Origin: QHXM01 sp032160165
GTDB lineage: Bacteria > Acidobacteriota > Blastocatellia > Pyrinomonadales > Pyrinomonadaceae
DNA length: 64,000 bases
NCBI GenBank assembly: GCA_032160165.1
Contig: JAVHWA010000127.1
Location: forward strand, 1 to 64,000
Reading direction: 5' to 3'
Numbering within the stretch: the first letter of the stretch is position 1; the number at the start of each line of letters is the position of its first letter. Below are positions 8,585 through 16,646 of this stretch, piece by piece. The notes under the pieces were generated by a model. That model did not search any database and had not been told where the DNA came from. It saw only the letters and a list, made by a program, of their open reading frames with translations. Made by a program: the position numbers and the translations under genes.

Positions 8585-9616
8585 TCAGCTAGCGAAGAGC
8601 GACTCGGTGCGCCCCGCGGCCAGGAGCTCGCGGGTTGCATCGTACACTTCGTCTGTAGTCATCTCCAGAATTCTTCTACTGTAGATGACCCTATGACGCT
8701 CCTCGATTGGGATAAAACTATTGGGGGTTGGGCGGTCAAGCAGCGCAACGACAGAGGTACTGACGGCTGTCGCGATATGCATCGGACCGGTGTCGTTGGC
8801 GACGAACACCGAGAGACGCGCCAGCGCGGCAGCCAGTTGGGGAATGCTCAGGCGGTCGAAGATCATAGTCGTACGCGGGAAGCGGGCTTTCATCTCTTTG
8901 ACCAGCGCGCGCTCTTCGGGTCCGGCGAAAATAACGATGCGCACGCCATCATTTCGCACCAGCCGTTCAGCCAGCTCTGCGAAGTTAGACAATGGCCAAC
9001 GTCTTCCCGGATGGCCGGCTCCCGGAAACAGTCCCACCAGCGGTGCATGCGAGTTGGCCTGCGCCTTCTTCAGCATCTGCTCGATGACCTGATCGTCCTC
9101 CGGTCGCGTCCGTAGGCGCGGAATGCGCGGTGCATCCTTGATTCCAAGCGGGATGAGCACATCCATATAGCGATCTATCGCATGTTTCGTCGCGCTGTTA
9201 TCTTCGATCGGCGGCCGTGGATGAAAGTTGGCCAGGAAATCGAGCGATCGACCGGGCCGCCGCGCGAATAGTCTTTTCGGCGCACCTGAGAAAAACCCGA
9301 GTAGGTTTGTCTCCGACAGACTATGTAGATCGATGACGAAATCGAACCGCTCTCGACGCACCTGCTTCACGATGCGGCCAATGCGAAAGATTGAGAACAC
9401 CTTCCAGCCATCACGCAGAGCTACTCGGTCCACCACGATGGTGGCGTCGGCATAACCGGACAGATCGACTACCGGCGCCCCAGGCTTTCCCACAGCGACC
9501 GTGATCCGAGCCCGCGGGAACTTCTCGCGAATCGCGCGAAGCGCGGGGAGACTCAAGACAACATCGCCCAACTGGCCGAAGTCTATGACTAGTATGTTGT
9601 AGGGGTCGAAGGTCAT
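8585..9616 (-). CDS. Glycosyltransferase family 9 (LPS heptosyltransferase-like)
   Basis: 343 residues from the ATG at 9616 (MTFDPYNILVIDFGQLGDVV), preceded by a GAGAG site. The opening I-x-GDVVLSLPALRAIREKFP is the GT9 acceptor-side signature, and the C-terminal half has LVGLFPGAGHPGRRWPLSNF and FVANDTGPMHIATAV, the nucleotide-sugar-binding motifs of ADP-heptose:LPS heptosyltransferases. The likely role is adding a heptose or similar sugar to the lipopolysaccharide core at the inner face of the cytoplasmic membrane. No other LPS gene is adjacent, so acceptor and sugar are not known. It is 99 bases downstream of gpmI on the same strand. Confidence 0.85.
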   Translation of the reverse strand: MTFDPYNILVIDFGQLGDVVLSLPALRAIREKFPRARITVAVGKPGAPVVDLSGYADATIVVDRVALRDGWKVFSIFRIGRIVKQVRRERFDFVIDLHSLSETNLLGFFSGAPKRLFARRPGRSLDFLANFHPRPPIEDNSATKHAIDRYMDVLIPLGIKDAPRIPRLRTRPEDDQVIEQMLKKAQANSHAPLVGLFPGAGHPGRRWPLSNFAELAERLVRNDGVRIVIFAGPEERALVKEMKARFPRTTMIFDRLSIPQLAAALARLSVFVANDTGPMHIATAVSTSVVALLDRPTPNSFIPIEERHRVIYSRRILEMTTDEVYDATRELLAAGRTESLFAS

Positions 9617-9715
9617 TGCTCTCAACTCATCGCTTCTCCGCTTCGACGTTCTGAAGCAACTCGATAACCGATGTACGCTGTAGTGACATAGCAAGTTGCA
9701 AGGCGGTCCGTTGCA

Positions 9716-11263
9716 TCACGCATCCCGCAAATCGCGCCCCGTCATCTCAGCTGACTTCTCCAAACCGAGCAGGCCCAGCATCGTCGGCGCGACATCTTCG
9801 AGAGCGGCGCCTTCGCGCAGCTTCAATCCGCTAGATGCTTCGTCGATAAGATGGAAAGGAACGAGGTTGGTGGTATGCGCTGTGTGCGGCTGGCCTGTGG
9901 TGGGGTCGACCATCTGTTCTGCGTTGCCATGGTCGGCGGTGATTAAGGTTATCCCGCGCGCTCGACGCATCCCTTTCGTGATCCATCCCAGACAGGTATC
10001 GACGTACTGGCAGGCTTCGATGGTCTTATCCAGCTTGCCCGTGTGTCCCACCATATCAGGATTGGCGAAGTTGACGATGAAGACATCCGACTCACCCTCT
10101 TCAATCGCGCGCAGCACCTTGTCAGTGACTTTGAATGCGGACATCTGGGGTTCAAGGTCATAGGTGGCGATCTTGGGGGAAGGCATCAGCAAGCGACGCT
10201 CGCAGGGATATTCCTTCTCGACGCCGCCATTGAAGAAGTAAGTGACGTGGGCGTACTTCTCAGTCTCTGCCAGGCGAAAATTCCTGACCCCGATATTACC
10301 GAAGACTTCGGCCAGGACGTTGCGATGCTCGGTCGGACCGAAGGCGACCGGCAGCTCGAAGGTCTTATCGTATTGCGTGAAGCAGGCGAAGTTCACTTTG
10401 GGCCGATGTGGAACCGGAAAAGCGCCAAAGCCGGGTTCGGTTAGCGCGCGCGTGATTTCACGTGCGCGGTCGGGCCGGAAGTTGAAAAAGATGGCGGTGT
10501 CGTCCTCTTCGATCGTAGCAACCGGCTCGCCTGTTTCTCGCGTGACGACGATAGGTTCGACGAATTCGTCGGTCACTCCACGCTCGTACGATCGCTTGAT
10601 CGCTTCGACCGGATCAATGGCCTTCTCGCCGTCGGCGTTGACCAGTAGATTGTAGGCACGTTCTGTCCGCTCCCAGCGCTTATCTCTGTCCATCGCGTAG
10701 TAGCGACCGATGGCAGTTGCTATGCGACCGCAGCCGATCTCGGCACACTTGACCTGCAAGGCTTCAACATAACCGTACGCCGAGGCCGGCGGAACATCGC
10801 GCCCGTCCAGGAAGCAATGAACATAGACCCGCTGCAGCCCTCGCTCCTTGGCCATACGCAGGAGGGCGTAGAGATGCTCCTGAGACGAGTGCACCTGTCC
10901 GTCGGACAGCAGGCCCATCAAGTGAAGCGCCTTACCGCTCGCCTTCGCGGTCTCCATGGCGTTTACCAAAACTTCGTTTTTGAAGAAGTCACCCGTCTCG
11001 ATGTCGTGGTCTATGCGCGAGACGTCCATGCGTATCACGCGCCCCGAACCCATGTTCAAATGTCCGACTTCGGAATTGCCCATGACTCCAGCGGGCAGAC
11101 CGACACGCGTCCCGGACGCTTCGAGAAGCGTGTGCGGATACTTCTCCCGTAACTCATCATAGAAAGGGGTGGCCGCGAGCTCTATCGCGTTGCCATCCCG
11201 CGTGGGAGAGTATCCCCAACCGTCAATGATGATGAGTGCGAGCGGGCCTTTGTTGGTGGGCAA
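9716..11263 (-). CDS. gpmI: 2,3-bisphosphoglycerate-independent phosphoglycerate mutase
   Basis: 515 residues, the usual length for iPGM. Catalyses interconversion of 3- and 2-phosphoglycerate in glycolysis using two manganese ions. The start reads LALIIIDGWGYSPTRDGNAI (metal Asp), followed by MGNSEVGHLNMGSGR with the phospho-serine, HCFLDGRDVPP in the transferase domain, and late ITADHGNAEQM with the metal ligands. The start codon is TTG at 11263, supported by GGAG seven bases upstream. The next gene upstream on this strand is enolase, the following step of glycolysis, separated by a 134-base interval with a dumbbell repeat. Confidence 0.97.
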   Translation of the reverse strand: MPTNKGPLALIIIDGWGYSPTRDGNAIELAATPFYDELREKYPHTLLEASGTRVGLPAGVMGNSEVGHLNMGSGRVIRMDVSRIDHDIETGDFFKNEVLVNAMETAKASGKALHLMGLLSDGQVHSSQEHLYALLRMAKERGLQRVYVHCFLDGRDVPPASAYGYVEALQVKCAEIGCGRIATAIGRYYAMDRDKRWERTERAYNLLVNADGEKAIDPVEAIKRSYERGVTDEFVEPIVVTRETGEPVATIEEDDTAIFFNFRPDRAREITRALTEPGFGAFPVPHRPKVNFACFTQYDKTFELPVAFGPTEHRNVLAEVFGNIGVRNFRLAETEKYAHVTYFFNGGVEKEYPCERRLLMPSPKIATYDLEPQMSAFKVTDKVLRAIEEGESDVFIVNFANPDMVGHTGKLDKTIEACQYVDTCLGWITKGMRRARGITLITADHGNAEQMVDPTTGQPHTAHTTNLVPFHLIDEASSGLKLREGAALEDVAPTMLGLLGLEKSAEMTGRDLRDA

Positions 11264-11302
11264 AGTAATCTCCGAAGACTTATTGGCAGCCGTCCTACCG
11301 GT

Positions 11303-11359
11303 GTTCAGAGTTCAAGCTTTAGCTTGCTTCGCAGACAGCCTAAAGGCTGAACTCTGAAC
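11303..11359. repeat. Dumbbell palindrome between eno and gpmI
   Basis: Outer arms GTTCAGAGTTCA (11303-11314) and TGAACTCTGAAC (11348-11359) are perfectly complementary and enclose two smaller self-complementary blocks, AAGCTTTAGCTT and AGCCTAAAGGCT, around a CGCAGACAG spacer. The outer arms pair, or each side folds alone. The same plan recurs at 56790-56844 and, larger, at 21783-21894. Confidence 0.8.
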
Positions 11360-11397
11360 GCCTGTTAGCCACAAACGTGCTGACTCGCCGAGTGGCC

Positions 11398-12744
11398 CTA
11401 TTTCTTCGCCGCGCGCGCGCGCTTCGCCGTTTGATTTGTGCCGGACGAATCCATCGTCTGCTCGATCTGATAAAAGGCCGCGCGGCCCGGATATCGCGCG
11501 GTGCCCCGCAAGTCTTCTTCGATCCGCAGAAGCTGGTTGTACTTCGCAATCCTATCGGTGCGCGACGCCGAGCCGGTCTTGATCTGACCCGCATTGGTTG
11601 CTACCGCGAGGTCGGCAATGAACGAGTCTTCGGTCTCTCCCGAGCGATGGGAGATGATCGCCGTAAGACCGTGCGTCTTCGCGAGCTCGATGCAATCCAA
11701 CGTCTCGGTAAGAGTTCCGATCTGATTGACTTTAATGAGTATCGAATTCGCCACCTGGCGATCGATGCCTTTCTGTAGAAACGCTGTGTTGGTTACGAAA
11801 AGGTCATCGCCCACCAGCTGCACTGTGCGGCCCATCTCATCGGTCATCGTCTTCCAACCGTCCCAGTCGTTCTCCGCCATCCCATCTTCGATAGAGATGA
11901 TCGGATACTGCCGCGTCCAGTTCTTCCAGTATGCAACCATCTCATCGCTCGAGAGTTTGCGTTTGTCAGACTTCTTGAAGACGTAAAAACCTCGATCATA
12001 GAACTCGCTGGCCGCTGGATCGAGTGCGAGGAACACATCGCGGCCGGCCCGAAAGCCCGCGAGATGAATCGCCTCGAGTATTGTCTCGATCGCTTCGTCG
12101 TTGGACTTCAGGTTTGGCGCGAAGCCGCCTTCGTCCCCGACGCTGGTAGCGTAGCCTTTCTTTTTCAATACAGACTTCAACGCGTGGAAAACTTCGACGC
12201 CCACGCGTAATGCTTCTCTGAACTGCGTGGCGCCGACCGGGACGACCATGAATTCCTGAAAGTCGACGTTGTTGTCGGCGTGCGCGCCCCCGTTCAGGAT
12301 ATTCATCAAGGGAACAGGAAGCGTACGAGCGGCCGTGCCACCCAAGTATCTGTACAGCGGAATCTCCAGATAGGTAGCAGCCGCGCGGGCAGTCGCCAGT
12401 GAGACTGCCAGCAGCGCGTTTGCACCGAGCTTCGACTTGTTTGGCGTGCCGTCGAAAGCGATCAGAGCACGATCGATTTCGACCTGGTCGAGGGCGTCCA
12501 TGCCTTCAAGCTCATGAGCGATCAGATTATTGATGTTATCGACGGCTCGCAGAACTCCCTTGCCGGCGTAACGACGCTTGTCGCCGTCGCGGAGCTCAAC
12601 CGCCTCGTGTTCGCCGGTTGATGCGCCGCTGGGGACAGCAGCGCGCCCCGTTTCACCCCCGATTAAGGTCACTTCGGCTTCGACCGTGGGATTGCCGCGC
12701 GAATCGAGTATCTCGCGCGCGTTAATGATCTCTATCAGGCTCAT
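11398..12744 (-). CDS. eno: Enolase (phosphopyruvate hydratase)
   Basis: 448 residues. Converts 2-phosphoglycerate to phosphoenolpyruvate, magnesium-dependent, cytoplasmic. Clear motifs: INAREILDSRGNPTVE at the start, PSGASTGEHEAVELRDG, GDEGGFAPN, SIEDGMAENDWDGW (metal ligands), VGDDLFVTN, and ILIKVNQIGTLTET with the catalytic lysine, then SHRSGETED. About 20 residues longer than typical, with a lysine/arginine-rich tail (AKRARAAKK) not part of the fold. GGGAG lies 11 bases before the ATG. Upstream is a heptamer array; downstream gpmI continues the glycolytic pair. Confidence 0.98.
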   Translation of the reverse strand: MSLIEIINAREILDSRGNPTVEAEVTLIGGETGRAAVPSGASTGEHEAVELRDGDKRRYAGKGVLRAVDNINNLIAHELEGMDALDQVEIDRALIAFDGTPNKSKLGANALLAVSLATARAAATYLEIPLYRYLGGTAARTLPVPLMNILNGGAHADNNVDFQEFMVVPVGATQFREALRVGVEVFHALKSVLKKKGYATSVGDEGGFAPNLKSNDEAIETILEAIHLAGFRAGRDVFLALDPAASEFYDRGFYVFKKSDKRKLSSDEMVAYWKNWTRQYPIISIEDGMAENDWDGWKTMTDEMGRTVQLVGDDLFVTNTAFLQKGIDRQVANSILIKVNQIGTLTETLDCIELAKTHGLTAIISHRSGETEDSFIADLAVATNAGQIKTGSASRTDRIAKYNQLLRIEEDLRGTARYPGRAAFYQIEQTMDSSGTNQTAKRARAAKK

Positions 12745-12764
12745 GTGCTATGTGTGCTCCCTTC

Positions 12765-12926
12765 GGTGATGGGTGATGGGTGATAGGTGATGGGTGATAG
12801 GAGTTAAGAGAATAGTAGCGGCTCATCCAAATTGACTATTGCTGCGGGTTCTCATACCGCGCTAATCGCGCTTCACCATTTAGCGCTTACCCATCAACCA
12901 TCACCCATCACGATTTCCCATTCACC
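12765..12926. repeat. Heptamer inverted array (GGTGATG family), locus C
   Basis: Five left-arm units GGTGATG/GGTGATA (12765-12799) face right-arm units ACCCATC/AACCATC/ACCCATC (12889-12909), continuing as ACGATTT and CCCATTC into the last codons of the neighbouring CorC-type gene. The arms are 89 bases apart, between two leftward genes. Confidence 0.8.
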
Positions 12927-14332
12927 GTCTTCGCCTGGCCGGCTCCAGCCTCAACTATCTCTTCTCTCTTTTCGAGGCGCACATTTATTACCCGTCTCCG
13001 CTCGACGCGCCCGACCTGGAATAGCAGGCCATCATGTTTGACCTCCTCGCCTGGTTGCAGGACGTGTCCCGCCGCAGTCATCAGAAACCCAGCGATCGTG
13101 GTATACGCTTCCGACTCAGGCAGCGACAGCTTCAGTCGACGGTTGAGATCACGCACGGCGAGACCTCCGTCAAGCAAATAGGTGCCGTCCTTCTCTTCAC
13201 TGATCTGCTCGTTGACTTCTTCATCGTGCTCATCCGAAATGTCGCCCACAATCTCTTCCAGCAAATCCTCCAGCGTGATGATCCCTTCGACACCGCCGTG
13301 CTCATCGATAACAAAGCCAAAGTGCGACTTGGCTTTTTGCATCTGCCTAAGCACGTCTTCCAACCGCGCAGTATCGACTACGTAAAGCGGCGATTGAAGT
13401 ACCTGATCCAGGCGGAAACTCTCGGGACGCAGCAGGTACGGCATCACATCCTTGCTGTGAATGAACCCGACCATGTCGTCCAACGACTCTCTGTACACCG
13501 GGAGGCGCGAATAACCATGCTTGCGAAACGCCTTTGCCAGTTCCTCAAGCGAGCAATCGCTCGAAATGGCCGCCATAGCAGTGCGCGGAACCATGGCTTC
13601 GCGTACAAGCGTGTCCGAGAATTCAAAGACACGATGGATCAACCGCCTCTCTTCCGCACGCAGGTGGCCGCGTTCGCGAGACACGTCGATCAACTGCCGC
13701 AACTCCGACTCGGTATAAACCGCAGCGTGCTCCAACGATGACTTTAGGCCGAAGAGACGGCCGAGATTTGTCCCGGTCTTATTAAAAATCCAGATCAACG
13801 GGCGGAAAACCCTTGCGAAGAGCTCGAGCGGCCGCGCCGCAAACAGCGCCAGTCGCTCGGCGCGCTCGAGCGCAGTCATCTTCGGCATCAATTCGCCGAT
13901 TACTATGTGCAAATAAGTTATGAGTGCGAACGCAATCGCGATGGCCGTGCCATGAGCTATGTACCCAGCCCATCCTCCGCTCGCTATGCTATTTGCTAAA
14001 GGCAGGAGCAAGGCCGCGACGGTCGGCTCGCCGATCCAGCCGAGCGCGAGCGATGCCAGAGTGATTCCAAGCTGGGTGGCGGATATGAAAATGGTTGGCT
14101 CGTCGAGCAATCGAAGCGCTGCAGCCGCCGAGCGGCTTCCAACCGCGGCGCGCGCTTCCAGCTTTGGACGGCGAACTGAAACGAGGGCGAATTCAGAGCC
14201 GACGAAAAACCCGTTGGCGAGTACGAGCAACAGAACGGCGCCCAGCTTGAGAAAGGCTTCCCACAGCGTCACAGACTGGGCCAGATTTTCGTCAAAAAGA
14301 TAAGTCAGGAAATAACTCGCAGGTTCATCCAT
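12908..14332 (-). CDS. CorC/HlyC-family CNNM-CBS membrane protein
   Basis: 474 residues from the ATG at 14332 (a TTG nine bases upstream is possible). The N-terminal DUF21/CNNM domain has about four membrane helices (LGAVLLLVLANGFFVGSEFA is the first, with the family's FFVGSEFAL-V motif). A CBS pair follows (REAMVPRTAMAAI; VDTARLEDVLRQMQ), then GFVIDEHGGVEGIITLEDLL and the C-terminal CorC/HlyC domain. Members handle magnesium or cobalt efflux and resistance; the hemolysin name is historical. The last codons overlap the right arm of a heptamer array. Same strand as eno and CarD but with large gaps, so probably its own unit. Confidence 0.9.
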   Translation of the reverse strand: MDEPASYFLTYLFDENLAQSVTLWEAFLKLGAVLLLVLANGFFVGSEFALVSVRRPKLEARAAVGSRSAAAALRLLDEPTIFISATQLGITLASLALGWIGEPTVAALLLPLANSIASGGWAGYIAHGTAIAIAFALITYLHIVIGELMPKMTALERAERLALFAARPLELFARVFRPLIWIFNKTGTNLGRLFGLKSSLEHAAVYTESELRQLIDVSRERGHLRAEERRLIHRVFEFSDTLVREAMVPRTAMAAISSDCSLEELAKAFRKHGYSRLPVYRESLDDMVGFIHSKDVMPYLLRPESFRLDQVLQSPLYVVDTARLEDVLRQMQKAKSHFGFVIDEHGGVEGIITLEDLLEEIVGDISDEHDEEVNEQISEEKDGTYLLDGGLAVRDLNRRLKLSLPESEAYTTIAGFLMTAAGHVLQPGEEVKHDGLLFQVGRVERRRVINVRLEKREEIVEAGAGQAKTVNGKS

Positions 14333-14527
14333 TTCCGTCAAAGGCGGGGGTGATCGCTCTACTATTCAAGTAATTGTCAGGAAAATAAGTCGTGCAGGAT
14401 TATAGCACGCTCACGGCGAGCAGATACAGAACCAGACCGCAACACCGAAGGAAGGAGCAAAGGGTCCGTTAGCTCACGGATACTTGGCTGAACGATCCGG
14501 TGTTAGAGTGGTTGCCTTGGTGTCCTA

Positions 14528-15076
14528 TTAGTGTCCAACTGCAGCGCCTGCGGCGCGCGCACGCACCGGACGACGCTCATGCTTGGCGCAGGCGCGGCCG
14601 AGGGCCTGCTCTACGCGCGGCTCTACATTGCATTCGGGCTGGCGGCAAACTGCTGCCAGTTCGGAGATGACAAGGTAACGAGCGCGCTCAAGCATTCGCT
14701 GCTCACGAAATGAGAGCGGCTTAATGTGGCTTAAAAACGTCAGGTTCTTGAGTACATCAGCGACCTCAAAAATGTCGCCTGTACGCATCTTTTCGGAGAA
14801 ATCTTTAAAACGGTCTTTCCAATCATTCGCGGGGGACGAGAAATCATCGGACAAATTCTTTAACAGCATTTCGCATTCGCCGGTCGAGATTGGGGTTCTG
14901 AGGCCAACTTCAGAGGCGTTGGCAACGGGGACGAGAACCAGAGAATTGGTAGCAGCAAGTCGAAGCGTGTAGAAGGGAAGTGAGTTTGAACCTATTTGCT
15001 TCTGCTCGATTTGCTCGATGATCCCAATCCCGTGGTTTGGGTAAACGACTTTCTGGCCGACTTTAAAGCCCACCAT
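14528..15076 (-). CDS. CarD family transcriptional regulator
   Basis: 182 residues. The N-terminal Tudor-like RNA polymerase interaction domain reads VGQKVVYPNHGIGIIEQIE, and the C-terminal helical DNA-binding domain includes DWKDRFKDFSEKMRTGD and RARYLVISELA. CarD/CdnL proteins bind the RNA polymerase beta subunit and stabilise open complexes, for example at rRNA promoters. The last 20 residues (ERRPVRARAAGAAVGH) are a low-complexity extension. A strong site, GGAGGTG, sits five bases before the ATG. Expected to be monocistronic. A nearly 500-base stretch upstream carries a heptamer array and a regulator remnant. Confidence 0.93.
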   Translation of the reverse strand: MVGFKVGQKVVYPNHGIGIIEQIEQKQIGSNSLPFYTLRLAATNSLVLVPVANASEVGLRTPISTGECEMLLKNLSDDFSSPANDWKDRFKDFSEKMRTGDIFEVADVLKNLTFLSHIKPLSFREQRMLERARYLVISELAAVCRQPECNVEPRVEQALGRACAKHERRPVRARAAGAAVGH

Positions 15077-15236
15077 TTCACCTCCATCGAATTGTTAATA
15101 TTCGGACTACGCCGCACGCCCGGGTCTGAAAGCCCGTCTGGGAATGTTGCGACGCGAATCCAAGCGTCGGGTCTCGCTTAATTTCTAACGAAAGTGTAAC
15201 AAGCCCTCTCGTGGGCAGTCAAGGTAATCGTGGAGC

Positions 15237-15285
15237 GTGAAAGGTGAAAAGTGATGAGTGATGAGTGAAAAGTGATGAGTGATAG
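15237..15285. repeat. Heptamer array (GTGATGA family), locus D
   Basis: Seven perfectly phased 7-base units of GTGAAAG/GTGAAAA/GTGATGA/GTGATAG type. A possible residue of an opposing arm (CTCATAA, CTCATGC) lies at 15343-15356. The rest of 15077-15574 holds the CarD leader and the regulator remnant; no intact gene was seen. Confidence 0.8.
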
Positions 15286-15343
15286 TGACAGATTTCAGAG
15301 CTCTCCTTTAAGTCAAGCGTGACTCGTCCTTACTTCTTGCCCC

Positions 15344-15487
15344 TCATAACTCATGCCTCCTCTTTGTAAGGCAGTAGCCGACACCTACCTTTGTTTCGAT
15401 GTGCAGGCCGAAAGGAGCGAGCCGCTGGCGCAGCCGATAGATGTGAACATGCAGACTCTGGGGATTGAAAGAGCCGTGGACGACGTT
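15344..15487 (-). pseudogene. Remnant of an OmpR-type response regulator, winged-helix C-terminus
   Basis: On the minus strand a 47-codon open frame ending in TGA contains SFNPQSLHVHIYRLRQRL, then ETKVGVGYCL. This is the recognition helix and wing of OmpR/PhoB DNA-binding domains (compare NVVDVHIRRLRKKL and ETVRGVGYRL in intact regulators, including the one encoded at 24537-25271). It has no start codon, is cut by an in-frame stop just upstream, and no receiver domain could be found in any frame above it. I read it as the decayed 3' end of a regulator gene. Too short to rule out coincidence completely, but the motif order and spacing are right. Confidence 0.55.
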
Positions 15488-15574
15488 TCACCGACAAGAA
15501 CACAAAAAGAGTTAGGGCGAGACGGATAAATTCCGCGCTCGCCCCATTCTTGATCCGCCGAATTGTTTAATAGT

Positions 15575-15928
15575 CTAGCTGACTTCGCAGCTATCAGCAG
15601 AGCAGCAGTCGACACTCGTGTTCCTGGTGACAGCTGTCTTCGCTTCGACAGCCTTGAAGCCGGTTCCATTAATCACTTCACGAAGCTTGGCTTCGGTTAC
15701 CTTCTGATCGTCGAACTGGATTACCGCTGTGCCGTCCTTATCGCTGACGTCCACCTTCTCAACTCCATCGGTGGCTTTCAGCGCTTTCGCCACTGACGCG
15801 GAGCACATGTGGCAATGCATACCTTCAATGTGGATTGTCGTGGTCCTGGTCGCAGCGGACGCGCTGGCTGCGCCAAGTGCGAGAACGAGCACCAACCCTA
15901 ACAGCGTCGCAACTTTGTTTCTTGGCAT
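15575..15928 (-). CDS. Exported heavy-metal-associated (HMA) domain protein
   Basis: 117 residues from the second ATG (15928), which has AGGAG six bases upstream; the ATG at 15934 touches that site. A signal peptide (KVATLLGLVLVLALGAASAS) precedes one HMA domain: IHIEGMHCHMCSASVAKAL carries the metal-binding C-x2-C, followed by the VEKVDVSDKDGTAVIQFDD strand pair. The C-terminus adds a cysteine cluster (VDCCSADSCE). Related to periplasmic MerP and CopZ-like carriers that bind Cu(I) or Hg(II); the metal is not evident. The next gene on the strand is a TlpA-like thioredoxin, which could keep these cysteines reduced. Confidence 0.85.
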   Translation of the reverse strand: MPRNKVATLLGLVLVLALGAASASAATRTTTIHIEGMHCHMCSASVAKALKATDGVEKVDVSDKDGTAVIQFDDQKVTEAKLREVINGTGFKAVEAKTAVTRNTSVDCCSADSCEVS

Positions 15929-16001
15929 TCTCATCTCCTAAGTCTGAATGGTTAATGATTACCCAGCCGGAAATGCTGTGATGCAGATCTCAGGCCGGAG
16001 C

Positions 16002-16478
16002 TTACTTTAACAGAGGTTTTATCTTTTGCTCGAACTCTTCGGGTAGAAGAATCCCCTCGATGCGTTCGTGAATGTTGCCCCGGCGATCGATTACGATCGT
16101 CATGGGCAATGTCTCCGTTTGACCGAAGAGGGCCTTGGTCGCTTTCGTTCCCAGGGCAATGGGATAATTTACGCCCAGCTTCTTCACGAACTGTCGCACC
16201 TCACCTATCTCTTCTGGAGGATACGTGATTCCGATTACCTGTAATCCCAGACGTCGATACTGGCGCTGCAGTTTGATTAAGTCGGGCATTTCAGCGCGGC
16301 ATGGGGGACACCATGTAGCCCAGAAGTTAAGGAGCACCACCTGGCGCTTATAGCTGCTTAGCCGGAGCGTTCGGCCATGCAGATCGCTGAGAGCCAGCGC
16401 CGGAGCTTTCTCGCTTTGTCCGTAGGCGATAGATGGAATCGCGATTAGCGCCAGCGAAAGAACTATTGCTCGAAACAT
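16002..16478 (-). CDS. TlpA/ResA-like periplasmic thioredoxin
   Basis: 158 residues from the ATG at 16478, preceded by GAGG; a GTG at 16484 is too close to that site. Signal peptide (FRAIVLSLALIAIPSIAYG), then an AhpC/TSA-Redoxin thioredoxin fold with VVLLNFWATWCPPCRAEMP, containing the redox-active C-x2-C, and a cis-proline loop (TLPMTIVIDRRG). Such proteins reduce disulfides in apocytochromes, copper-binding sites or other exported proteins. It lies just upstream of the HMA-domain protein on the same strand (73 bases), which suggests a shared copper or thiol-handling role. A beta-barrel remnant ends 9 bases upstream. Confidence 0.9.
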   Translation of the reverse strand: MFRAIVLSLALIAIPSIAYGQSEKAPALALSDLHGRTLRLSSYKRQVVLLNFWATWCPPCRAEMPDLIKLQRQYRRLGLQVIGITYPPEEIGEVRQFVKKLGVNYPIALGTKATKALFGQTETLPMTIVIDRRGNIHERIEGILLPEEFEQKIKPLLK

Positions 16479-16487
16479 GCGCACACC

Positions 16488-16646
16488 TCAAAACAGATAC
16501 TTCACACCGAGAAGGATATTTAGGTCGCTGCGAAGAATAAGCGGGCCGGTGTTCCGCCGAAGATCAGCGGCCCACGGCCTGTGAGAATCCGGTGCGGCGA
16601 TAATCCACCATTGGCGATGAGAATACTTACTGCTGAGGATCCTAGC
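16488..16646 (-). pseudogene. Remnant C-terminus of an outer-membrane beta-barrel protein
   Basis: A 52-codon open frame without a start codon ends GPLILRSDLNILLGVKYLF followed by TGA. The alternating strand pattern and terminal phenylalanine are the hallmark of an outer-membrane barrel's last strand. The frame is closed upstream by a stop inside the neighbouring zinc-ribbon gene, with which it overlaps by a few bases. I interpret it as the 3' end of a deleted barrel gene, formerly in an operon with the TlpA protein. No family can be named. Confidence 0.4.

Noticed and set aside
15385..15669. 94-codon minus-strand frame over the end of the HMA gene
   Set aside because: It overlaps the HMA gene out of frame; the meaningful residue pattern near 15344-15487 is in a different frame.
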